This document shows, piece by piece, positions 42,052-50,437 of a DNA stretch of 64,000 bases (positions within the stretch are counted from its first letter, which is position 1; every line of letters begins with the position of its first letter). This stretch comes from Huiozyma naganishii CBS 8797 (Eukaryota; Ascomycota; Saccharomycetes; Saccharomycetales; Saccharomycetaceae): assembly GCF_000348985.1 (NCBI RefSeq), contig NC_035932.1:310001-374000 (forward strand), in the 5' to 3' direction. The notes under the pieces were generated by a model that was not told the origin of the DNA, did no database searches, and was given only the letters and a program-made list of their open reading frames with translations. The position numbers were made by a program, and so were the translations under genes.

Positions 42052-45000
42052 ATGAGTGATTCGGAGGGTGCTGTCGTGGAAGGCCCCTCGAGCAAGCCGC
42101 TGCTGAAACTACAACTGCTGGAGGTGCTACGCGATGGGTCCTTTGAGAGTCTGTCGCAGCTGGTGGGCACACATTTCAAGCCCATGGAGAACCCGATAGT
42201 GCAGGAATTGGCGCCGCTGCTGCTGCACTACGCGGTGCAAGTCGCGCCGTTGAAGTTGATTAAAGAGGTTGTCGCGAACTGGGTACGCAAGCCGGAAGTC
42301 TCGTTGTCTGTGGTCGGTGTGCCGCTGCAGTTAAACACGAGGGACGAGTTCGGGAACACTCCCTTGCATCTGGCTGCGGCGCAGTCGAGAACGAAAGTCA
42401 TCGAGTTCCTGCTAGAACAGCCAGATATAGATGAAACGGTGCTTAACGACGACGGGAGGATGCCCATCGACATGTGTTCAAACTTGAACGTGGCGGACAT
42501 GATGCAGATTTATAGGTCGAACTACGCCGCTGGGGTTATCAAGGCCGCGTACGAGGGATTCCATAAGAGGGACTTCAAGTCCTTGGAGAAACTGTTCACG
42601 GATAGCAGGAACAAAGAGTTCCTCGACATCAACAAATTCGCGCTGGAGAACTCGCACAGGTTTGTACTGTACGACTACGTAAAGAGGAAAGACGTGGAGA
42701 TGTGTCGGTGGTTGTTGGACCACGGCGCGTCCCCTCTCATTAAGAACCCGAACGGGGTCAGCGCGCTGGACCTTATCCGCCATCAGCAGAAACACCAGCC
42801 ATCGGGGGCGAAAACGCAACTGAGCGAGCTGTTTAGCGCCATGGTCGAGGAGGAACGTGTCCTGAACGCAACAAAGAGCCTCAAGGAGGCCCCCACGTAC
42901 AAGGGCTATTTGAAGAAATACGCAAACTTGGGGAAAGGTTACAAACTGCGGTACTTCGTTTTGGACAGCGACGGGAAACTTTCGTACTACAAGAACCCTT
43001 CTGCTGTTGGTAGTCCATGTCGCGGTAGTCTCAACTTAGCGTCATGCGTCCTGCACATGAACTCCACAGAGAAACTGAAGTTCGAGGTCATCGGAGGCAG
43101 TAACAGTTCCGCGAAGTGGAGACTGAAGGGTAACCACCCAGTGGAGACGAATAACTGGGTCATGGTCATCCAAAGTGCCATCAGGTACGCGAAGGACAAA
43201 AACAGGGTCAAGAAGACGAACACGAACGTCACACCGGCAATGGCCGTGAACGACCCAAGCAGCTCGTCCATTGTAACGGAAAGTATGATCCACCACAATA
43301 TGCAAGAGGCAAACGGTTGCGCCAACAATGTCACCCCGGGCAGCATACCTTTCCCTCGTGTGCACAGGTCAAGAACCATTGAGGGCCCCTTCCCGAAATC
43401 CCCAACACAGATGAGCGCGATGCGGTTCCCAAATCGGAAAGCTAGCAGGTCCACTTCAATTAACTCTGGTGATGTAGAGATGAGCAAAAACTTGACAGAG
43501 TCAGGTAAGAGCTACATTACACAGGTTATTGGGTCTCGCCTAGAGGGGTCTACTGCGACGCTGACAAAGCATAAGTCGAACGACACCGTGGGAATGAAAC
43601 CCCTCGCTGCACCAGTAAAATTGCCCGCGTTCATGACCTCCAATTCAGGGATCTCGTACATGAGCGGTGACAACTCGAGTGTCAGATCGTTATCTGCAGG
43701 GAGCGCCAATGGGAACTCCGCCGATGCAGTCGCAGGCGTTTACCAAGACGGTTTTGTCGACAACGAGGACACCGATTCGGAGGATGACGAAGACGCGGCC
43801 ATCTACGACAAGGACGAGGAATACTTGAAAGTGGAGTACGGGCCATTTGTGGAAAAGTTGAGCTTGTACCAGAAGACCATTGGTCTTGAGTTGAACTCGA
43901 TCAATGAGATTTTGGGATCTACCGACTACCACCAAACACCCGCTGAACTTGAAACGATCAAGACTTCTTTACAGAGACTGTCGCAGAATATTGTGGAGAT
44001 GAACCAGCTGACGATCAAGAGAGACGAGAAGTTGGTCAACATGTTGACCAAGCAACGGGACATGAACAATGTGTGGATCAACACCATGAAGGACCTGGAG
44101 ATCGAACTGGCCGACAAATCTGAGAGACTGGCTACTTTGGGCAGGGGCCGTAACACTTTAAAGAGGACACTGAGAAAGAAGAGACTAGAAAACCAGTCCA
44201 AGAGTAACCAGGTGTCCTTTGACAACGTGGCGTCGCTGAAGGTTAACGCCGGTGATCAACCTGACGACACATTGGCTGATATTGCGAGGTTCATCACCGC
44301 GACAAAGGACGAGGATGAACAATCTGACGCTGACGAATTCTACGATGCGGAGGAACTGCTAGACGATTTGGAGATGGAGGGCACAAGAAGCATCACATCT
44401 GGCGGCGCCTTGTCGTATACGAAGACCAACGAGGAGGAAGTGCACCAGCCAGCGTCTGAGGAGCCAAGAGCGATTGATTCGCAACTGGATGAGGAAGAGC
44501 TCACCATGAGACCAGCAAGGGTACAGCGCGTTGTTTATGCCCCTGTCTCAGATGATGTGCAGCATACGTTTACCGAAAAGTCTGGTATGATACCACAGGG
44601 TAATGTGGAAGAGGCGTTGGAGGCTAAGCAGAAAATGGCATCCTTCATCAGTGGTGAAAGGGCAAGAGAAGCTGGTGAGATACAAGCGAGCAAAGAGAAG
44701 GAGAATGCTGGTGAGGTACAAGCGAGCAAAGAGAAGGAGAATGCCGATGAGGCAGTCTCAACCCATGAACCTGTTGCTGCCAACAAGGAAAGCGGGTCGA
44801 AGCAGCTGGTCCCCAAGCACCCTGTTGGGTTGACAAAGAGTCAGAAGGAGAAGGAGTTGTTTCTGTGGAAGGAAGGCTCGTTCCTTGGTTACGAGGACGG
44901 TGTTCGGAAACGGTTGCGGTTGTCTCAAGATGACAGGCCTAAAGTTAGTCTGTGGACTGTACTAAAATCGATGATTGGTAAAGATATGACACGGATGACT

Positions 45001-46122
45001 TTACCCGTAGTGTTCAACGAACCCACTTCATTATTGCAAAGGGTCGCCGAGGATTTGGAGTTTTCCAACCTACTTGATGACGCTGCGACGTTCCCTGATT
45101 CTACTTTGAGATTGCTTTACGTTTCCATTTTCACTGCATCGTGCTACGCGTCGACAGTAGACAGAATTGCGAAACCGTTCAACCCATTGCTCGGGGAGAC
45201 CTTTGAGTATTCCCGTCCTGACAAGAACTACCGGTTTTTCGCTGAGCAAGTGTCACACCATCCTCCAATCTCTGCGACATGGACGGAGGCTCCCAAATGG
45301 GATTTCTGGGGGGAGAGTGCCGTGGACACGAACTTCAACGGGCGTTCGTTTGGTGTGAAGCATTTGGGTCTGTGGTATATCAAGCTGCGTCCTGACAACG
45401 GCGACCCTGAGGAGTTGTACACTTACAAGAAGCCAGACAACACTGTGATCGGTATCCTTGTTGGGAACCCGCAGGTGGACAACCACGGGGAGGTGCGGAT
45501 AGTGAACCACACGAACGGGGAGTACTGTGTGTTGAACTTCAAAGCTCGTGGGTGGAGGTCCTCTAGTGCGTACGAGATGAAAGGTGAAGTGTTCGACAAG
45601 AACAACAAGAAGATGTGGGTTATTGGTGGACGGTGGAACGACTCGATCTACGCGAAGCGTGTGACGGGCAAGGGTTCCTCTGGAGACATCGGACTGGACC
45701 ACAAGTCGAAGGGCACAGCCCGGGAGAGCACAAAGCCGGACTACGAGGGGCACAAGTTCCTTGTTTGGAAGGCGATCAAGAGGCCTCCAGCCCCCTTCAA
45801 CTTGACCCCATTCGCGATCACACTGAACGCGCCACAGAAACATCTTGTCCCCTGGCTACCCCCCACTGACACGCGTCTAAGACCAGACCAGCGTGCGATG
45901 GAGGAGGGCGAGTACGATAAGGCCGCTGAGGAGAAGAACCGTGTTGAGGAGAAACAGCGTGCCGTGCGCAAGACCCGGGAACAAGAGGGCACCAAGTACG
46001 AGCCCCGCTGGTTCGCCCGGGACGTGCACCCTGTCACGAAGAAGCCCTTCTGGCACTACAAGGGTGAGTACTGGACCCTGCGTGAGTCCAAGAAGCTCGC
46101 GGGCGAGGGCGATATCTTCTGA
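42052..46122 (+). CDS. Long oxysterol-binding protein homologue (Osh1/Osh2)
   Basis: This 1356-residue lipid-transfer protein is longer than S. cerevisiae Swh1/Osh1 (1188) and Osh2 (1283). Domains run in order: ankyrin repeats (about 50-250, with FGNTPLHLAAAQSRTKVIEFL), a PH domain (about 281-380, starting YKGYLKKYANLGKGYKLRYF), a disordered and coiled-coil linker, an FFAT motif EFYDAEE at 762-768 that binds VAP/Scs2 at the ER, and the lipid-binding ORD, with the signature EQVSHHPPIS from about 1065. It would act at ER-Golgi, nucleus-vacuole or plasma-membrane contacts in sterol and PI4P exchange. Two 36-bp tandem copies (44674-44745) encode GEIQASKEKENA-type units in the linker. The neighbours include both YAR035W (SWH1 side) and YDL020C (OSH2 side), so it could be the counterpart of either. 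Confidence 0.95.
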   Translation: MSDSEGAVVEGPSSKPLLKLQLLEVLRDGSFESLSQLVGTHFKPMENPIVQELAPLLLHYAVQVAPLKLIKEVVANWVRKPEVSLSVVGVPLQLNTRDEFGNTPLHLAAAQSRTKVIEFLLEQPDIDETVLNDDGRMPIDMCSNLNVADMMQIYRSNYAAGVIKAAYEGFHKRDFKSLEKLFTDSRNKEFLDINKFALENSHRFVLYDYVKRKDVEMCRWLLDHGASPLIKNPNGVSALDLIRHQQKHQPSGAKTQLSELFSAMVEEERVLNATKSLKEAPTYKGYLKKYANLGKGYKLRYFVLDSDGKLSYYKNPSAVGSPCRGSLNLASCVLHMNSTEKLKFEVIGGSNSSAKWRLKGNHPVETNNWVMVIQSAIRYAKDKNRVKKTNTNVTPAMAVNDPSSSSIVTESMIHHNMQEANGCANNVTPGSIPFPRVHRSRTIEGPFPKSPTQMSAMRFPNRKASRSTSINSGDVEMSKNLTESGKSYITQVIGSRLEGSTATLTKHKSNDTVGMKPLAAPVKLPAFMTSNSGISYMSGDNSSVRSLSAGSANGNSADAVAGVYQDGFVDNEDTDSEDDEDAAIYDKDEEYLKVEYGPFVEKLSLYQKTIGLELNSINEILGSTDYHQTPAELETIKTSLQRLSQNIVEMNQLTIKRDEKLVNMLTKQRDMNNVWINTMKDLEIELADKSERLATLGRGRNTLKRTLRKKRLENQSKSNQVSFDNVASLKVNAGDQPDDTLADIARFITATKDEDEQSDADEFYDAEELLDDLEMEGTRSITSGGALSYTKTNEEEVHQPASEEPRAIDSQLDEEELTMRPARVQRVVYAPVSDDVQHTFTEKSGMIPQGNVEEALEAKQKMASFISGERAREAGEIQASKEKENAGEVQASKEKENADEAVSTHEPVAANKESGSKQLVPKHPVGLTKSQKEKELFLWKEGSFLGYEDGVRKRLRLSQDDRPKVSLWTVLKSMIGKDMTRMTLPVVFNEPTSLLQRVAEDLEFSNLLDDAATFPDSTLRLLYVSIFTASCYASTVDRIAKPFNPLLGETFEYSRPDKNYRFFAEQVSHHPPISATWTEAPKWDFWGESAVDTNFNGRSFGVKHLGLWYIKLRPDNGDPEELYTYKKPDNTVIGILVGNPQVDNHGEVRIVNHTNGEYCVLNFKARGWRSSSAYEMKGEVFDKNNKKMWVIGGRWNDSIYAKRVTGKGSSGDIGLDHKSKGTARESTKPDYEGHKFLVWKAIKRPPAPFNLTPFAITLNAPQKHLVPWLPPTDTRLRPDQRAMEEGEYDKAAEEKNRVEEKQRAVRKTREQEGTKYEPRWFARDVHPVTKKPFWHYKGEYWTLRESKKLAGEGDIF
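44674..44745. repeat. 36-bp tandem duplication inside the OSH gene
   Basis: Two adjacent 36-bp units (44674-44709, 44710-44745) differ at two bases and keep the frame, adding a charged 12-residue unit to the linker before the lipid-binding domain. The near identity shows a recent duplication. Confidence 0.9.
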
Positions 46123-46742
46123 GGTGGGAGAGACAACGAAATCACTCTATTAATTGTAAATGTATCTTGAAACATTAATATATACATATATACGCAGTAT
46201 TGACTAATTGTATACCCTTTTGGGTATTGTATTCGAAAGGGGAAACGCTACCAAAAAGGGAAATGCTACTGTAAAAAGAAACTTTTTCCAGTTTGGAAAA
46301 CTATTTCCGTTTCCAGCAGTCTTTCTCTTTCTGGTAACATTCCCCTTTAGGAAACTGTTCCCAGATTTCTCAAGCCCTAACTGCCCGGCCCGGTCCTTAA
46401 GTATGTAGTGGGGTGCACTTCCCCATACTTAATACCTGTTTCTGACAGTTAGGGCTTTGGATTTGGGTCTCCGCCGCGCCTCTTAGTAATCTTTCTTTCT
46501 TTTCTTTTTCTGGCGGATATTTTTTGTTCTGTCGTCTTCCATTGCGTTTTCCGTTGAGGAAGTATAAAAGGAAACGAGTGTCCAGTTGCGCGGAGGGGGG
46601 GGTGTTGTTGCAGTTGTTGAGGACGGTAAGGACTGTACAGACGTTTTCTAGCTGAGGTTGGGGACACTGGACAGATTTGGAATAGAGAGAGTAGAGATCT
46701 GCTGATAGAATCTCCCTTTTCAAGGACTATTAACAATAAATA
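46123..46742. other. OSH-RPN4 spacer with fold-back structure
   Basis: This 620-bp region holds the RPN4 promoter. It has a hairpin-like ATACCC-TTTT-GGGTAT at about 46212-46227, related GGGGAA...GCTACC-type segments in opposite orientation (about 46236-46252 and 46333-46352), and a nested palindrome at 46372-46457, listed separately. No coding gene is supported. Confidence 0.6.
46372..46457. repeat. 86-bp nested palindrome
   Basis: Outer arms AAGCCCTAACTG (46372-46383) and CAGTTAGGGCTT (46446-46457) are perfect inverses. Inner arms TTAAGTATG (46397-46405) and CATACTTAA (46424-46432) are too, and both pairs share one centre at 46414.5, next to GTGCAC. It could form a cruciform or an RNA hairpin, or be the remnant of a foldback element. 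Confidence 0.85.
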
Positions 46743-48059
46743 ATGACATCGCTGGAACTCAATTTAAAGAGAACGCTCACGGATGTGTTGGAGGATGAGC
46801 TGTACCATATTAACTGCCGGGCGGGCGAGTTCGGCAGCAACAGTTTTGGTAACACTTATGCGGTGCCCGGTTGGGCAGGCGACAGTACGTCGGAGCTTGT
46901 GGGCGGGGTAGATCACGATACGGCGCTCCCGGGGGCTGGTATGGCGTACAATAGTATATTCAGCAGGTACGCTGACCCGAATCTGACTACAACGACGGCG
47001 GCGGCGGCGTGTGTTGCTGCTGCGTCGTACGTTTCTGGGTCAGCACAGAGTCCAGGGGGCGGAGCGCCCAGTGGGACTGTGAATTTGAACAGCGTGCTGC
47101 ATGTGCCGAACCCGTTTATACAGGCTGCTGGGGCCGCTGCTACGGCTGCGGCGGCAGGATCTCGAGGGCTCTTTGCTCCGGCACAGTTCGACGTCAAGAT
47201 CTTTAACGACTATACGGCAGCGGGTAACGTTGGTGGGAGTGTTGGTGGTGACGATGACTTCGCGATGATCCCAGAGGAGGATTTCTTCGAGGATAAGGCG
47301 TCGTACCCTTTGCAGGACAACACGCTTGCATTGAACAACGAGGATGCGAAGATGAAGTTCGACGAGGAGTTCACCGACGACGAGGACGACGAGGACGAGG
47401 ACGAGAATTTGTTTGAGGATGACGGCACCTGGGTCCAGGACTCCTTCCCCGCACAGCCTGTGCCACGACAGGTGCACTCGCCAGTGTATTACATGGACGG
47501 TGCCGGAACCGAATCCGCTCTATACTACAGTGACGACGACGACGACGATACCGGACTCGAGGTGCTGGACGATGTTGGCCCCCAGCGCGAGCTTCTGGGG
47601 GAGACGGACAAAGCACTCACGGCGGAGGACACGGAGAGGTCGCAGTCGATTGTGCTGCGGGAGAAACCGAAGGTCGAGCGCCCGACGGCCCGCCGGCGTA
47701 GCCACCACCACCACCACAGCTCCGCGACTGGGGCCACTGCATCGGGGGAGATATTCACGTGCCGCCTCGCGAGCGCGGCGCCCGGTGGCGGTGGCGGTGG
47801 CGGTGTCCCCTGTGGAGCCAGTTTTTCGCGGATCTACGACCTCACGCGACACCAGAACACGATCCACGCGAAGAAGCGGTCTGTGTTCCGGTGCACGCAG
47901 TGCATTGCGCTGTTTGGCGACGAGGGGTACGCGAAGACTTTTTCCCGACTGGACGCCCTCACGCGACACATCAAGTCTAAGCATGAGGAGCTGACCCCGG
48001 AGGAGGTGCGCAGCGCGACACAGCACGCGAGACAGAACATGGCCTACGTTGCAGGTTAG
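46743..48059 (+). CDS. RPN4: Proteasome gene transcription activator Rpn4
   Basis: This 438-residue zinc-finger activator (S. cerevisiae Rpn4, 531) binds PACE sites in proteasome promoters and is itself degraded by the proteasome. The N-terminal part is Ala- and Gly-rich, then come two acidic stretches (about 190-225 and 255-290) likely to be activation regions. The C-terminus has the DNA-binding part with DLTRHQNTIHAKKRSVFRCTQCI and KTFSRLDALTRHIKSKHE, strongly similar to yeast Rpn4. The first finger contains an unusual insertion: its two cysteines (340 and 357) are 16 residues apart, including seven glycines. RPN4 follows the OSH gene as YDL020C follows YDL019C, and RPT2, a likely target, lies in the same window. 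Confidence 0.92.
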   Translation: MTSLELNLKRTLTDVLEDELYHINCRAGEFGSNSFGNTYAVPGWAGDSTSELVGGVDHDTALPGAGMAYNSIFSRYADPNLTTTTAAAACVAAASYVSGSAQSPGGGAPSGTVNLNSVLHVPNPFIQAAGAAATAAAAGSRGLFAPAQFDVKIFNDYTAAGNVGGSVGGDDDFAMIPEEDFFEDKASYPLQDNTLALNNEDAKMKFDEEFTDDEDDEDEDENLFEDDGTWVQDSFPAQPVPRQVHSPVYYMDGAGTESALYYSDDDDDDTGLEVLDDVGPQRELLGETDKALTAEDTERSQSIVLREKPKVERPTARRRSHHHHHSSATGATASGEIFTCRLASAAPGGGGGGGVPCGASFSRIYDLTRHQNTIHAKKRSVFRCTQCIALFGDEGYAKTFSRLDALTRHIKSKHEELTPEEVRSATQHARQNMAYVAG

Positions 48060-48425
48060 AAACTGCAGGGACAAGCATACACTGACATACATACCAGTAC
48101 ATACGAAACACATCTGATACCACTGTCTTGGCGGCGATGACGTCATGGGAGGGAAGCCTCGAGGAATATGACGTGCGTTTGCAGGCACCGCCAGATATTT
48201 CCACTTTGGGGGTCTTGAAGTGAGCTAAACCGTAATAGTAAGTATATTCTTTTTTGGATTTCTAGTTAGTATGTGGGTGCGTACATAATCATTGGCGATG
48301 GTCTTCTACACACTGCAGCGGCCTCGTCGTTTTCACACGTGCGTTGAGGTGGGGGCGTGTGCTTGAGGGTTTATGTGATTGCGTTGGTGCATGTGTGTGA
48401 ATATTAAATTGAGAGACTGTGGTCT
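48060..48425. other. Convergent spacer RPN4-GPD1
   Basis: This 366-bp region takes the 3' ends of both genes. It has a TG-rich stretch (about 48335-48400). No gene is seen. Confidence 0.45.
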
Positions 48426-49607
48426 TCATTGTTTGACGACGCGGAATTCCTCCAGGTCGTCGATCAAGTCTGGGATGGAGTCCATGGGGACGTTGTTGTA
48501 GACGATCTGGTAGACGGACTCGAACAGGGGGAACTCGTCCAGCAGTTCGCAGGTCTCCAGCCACTCGTGGACCTCCTTGCAGGTGATGATCCCCTGGGCG
48601 GACTGTCCGTTCAGCAGTTCCTTCTCCGCGTCGAATGCGCTCAGACCGGTCTTGGCCATGTGTTTGGCGACTTTGACGTTCCTCCCACCGGAACAAGTAG
48701 TGATCAAGTCCGCGACACCGGCTGACTCTTGGTAGTAGGTCTCGACACGGGACTCTGGGAAGAACATCTGTCCGAACTTGATGATCTCGCCGAGCCCAAC
48801 ACGCTGGATTGCAGCGGAGGCGTTGTTCCCCCACCCGAGCCCCTCGACGAACCCACAGCCCAGCGCGACGACGTTCTTCAGCGCGCCTGCAATGGAGATC
48901 CCTGCGACGTCCTCGATGACGCTGACGTGGAAGTACGGTCTGTGGAACAGCACTTTCAGGATCTTGTGGTCGACGTCGTGGCCCTCGCCCCTGAAGTCGT
49001 CAGGGATATGGTACGCGACGGTGGTCTCAGACCAGTGCTCCTTGGCGACCTCGGGGGCCAAGTTGGCACCGGACAGAGCACCGCACTCTATGCCGAGTTC
49101 CTCGGTGATGAACGAGGACAGCAGCTGCACGCCCTTCTTCCCCACCTCGAACCCCTTGAGGCACGAGATCGCTCTTGCGGTCTTCTTGACGTGGCCCTTC
49201 AACTGGTCGACGATCTTGGGCAGGAACTGGTGCGGGATGTTGAAGATGATGAGGTCTGCGTCCCTGACGGTGTCCAGCAGGTCTGGGTTGGCGACCAAGT
49301 TTTCCGGTAGTTTGATGTCTGGCAGGTATTTCACGTTCTCGTGCTCGGTATTTATGATATCCGTGAGGTTCTTCCCGTCGATCTGCTCCTGGAAGACCCA
49401 CATCTTGACCTCTGCGTTGAACAGTCTCGGGTGGTCCACGGTGTTCTCGGAGACGACCTTCGCGATGGTGGTCCCCCAGTTCCCGGACCCGATGACACAG
49501 ACGTGGAACGGGTTGTCCATCTCCTTCAGGGAGATCGTCGACGCGGTCTTCTTCATCGAGCCGTCGAGCACGTTGGAGGTGTGTTGTAATCTATCTACAG
49601 CGGCCAT
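48426..49607 (-). CDS. GPD1: NAD-dependent glycerol-3-phosphate dehydrogenase
   Basis: This 393-residue enzyme reduces dihydroxyacetone phosphate to glycerol-3-phosphate, the controlling step of glycerol production in osmotic stress and redox balance (S. cerevisiae Gpd1, 391; Gpd2, 440). The NAD-binding loop is VIGSGNWGTTIAKVV, followed by VFNIPHQFLPKI and CLKGFEV. The catalytic lysine is in GALKNVVALGCGFVEGLGWG. In S. cerevisiae Gpd1 the N-terminus carries a PTS2 signal and Ypk1-phosphorylated serines; here the PTS2-like RLQHTSNVL has Val where His or Gln is needed, and the RxRxxS context is changed to KKTASTIS. It is in the position of YDL022W, so GPD1 rather than GPD2. Confidence 0.96.
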   Translation of the reverse strand: MAAVDRLQHTSNVLDGSMKKTASTISLKEMDNPFHVCVIGSGNWGTTIAKVVSENTVDHPRLFNAEVKMWVFQEQIDGKNLTDIINTEHENVKYLPDIKLPENLVANPDLLDTVRDADLIIFNIPHQFLPKIVDQLKGHVKKTARAISCLKGFEVGKKGVQLLSSFITEELGIECGALSGANLAPEVAKEHWSETTVAYHIPDDFRGEGHDVDHKILKVLFHRPYFHVSVIEDVAGISIAGALKNVVALGCGFVEGLGWGNNASAAIQRVGLGEIIKFGQMFFPESRVETYYQESAGVADLITTCSGGRNVKVAKHMAKTGLSAFDAEKELLNGQSAQGIITCKEVHEWLETCELLDEFPLFESVYQIVYNNVPMDSIPDLIDDLEEFRVVKQ

Positions 49608-50437
49608 TATCGTGTAGTTGTGTTTGCGAATTTGGTATGCGTGTGTGTGTGTGTGTGGCTAGCTGCTGACAGCGAAACAAAAGGAGACTCCTCAAAGACG
49701 CAGAGTACCCTTTCTCCCCCCCCAAAACCACGTCCTTTATATATTTATAGATCTAGTATCTCCCAGCTTACGTATCCCATTCTACGGAAAATTTTTCTTC
49801 CCTAACGTAAGCGCAAAAGGGGAGGCCCGCGCTGCTGGGCGGGTAACTGCGGTGTTTTTTTCCCTCCGGTTTCCCCTTTGGGAAGCTCGGGCCAAAAATG
49901 GGCCAAATGTGGGCCAAGCGACGTGGCCCACATTTGGCCCTCCCCCCGTTTTCCTCGTTCCGCTGCCGGGGGAATAGGGGCCGGGCGGGGCGGGGGGCCA
50001 AGTGTGGCCCTGGGTCAAAGCGGGCCTGGGTCAAACTGGGGAGGGCCAAATGTGGGTCACGCTGGGTCTGCCCGGTCTTCCGGTCTTCCGGTTTATTTGC
50101 ACGTGGACAAAAGAGGAGGCGGAACGAGGCGGGGTAAAAGAAAGGGCGGGCGGGGTACCCGGCACTCTGACTTCTTCCGGTGACTCCCTCTCGTGCCTCC
50201 CCCGTGACTCCTTATGGATGACTCCCCCCCCGGGAGTACAACTCCGCCCGCGCACCTTCTCACGGTGCGCTGCACTGCTACATACAACCCGATACACGAT
50301 ACACCCCAAGGTATCTAGCTAGAAGTCCCAGCTGTGCACAGTGCCCAGTGTATATATAGAGGCTCTGTCTAAACCATACGTACCACTTCACATGGGTGCT
50401 TCCTACTGGTTCTTCTTGCTTAGGCCCAGGATCGCTC
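49608..50437. other. Divergent GPD1-RTK1 promoter region, GC-rich with repeated GGCCAAATGTGG
   Basis: This 830-bp spacer is unusually G+C-rich from about 49810 to 50280. It has a (TG)n tract at 49642-49655, stress-element-like CCCCT/AGGGG cores near 49817 and 49874, the inverted repeat at 49900-49940, and further copies of the same arm at 49995-50009 (diverged) and 50043-50059 (one mismatch). Overlapping open frames here come from the base composition and are not genes. Confidence 0.6.
49900..49940. repeat. Perfect 17-bp inverted repeat in the GPD1 promoter
   Basis: Arms at 49900-49916 (GGGCCAAATGTGGGCCA) and 49924-49940 are exact reverse complements around a 7-bp spacer. They lie 293-333 bp upstream of the GPD1 ATG. 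Repetition of the arm nearby suggests binding sites for a dimeric regulator rather than chance. Confidence 0.9.

Noticed and set aside
49768..50322. Several overlapping frames of 64-106 codons between GPD1 and RTK1
   Set aside because: They come from the G+C-rich repeats and lack any family feature.
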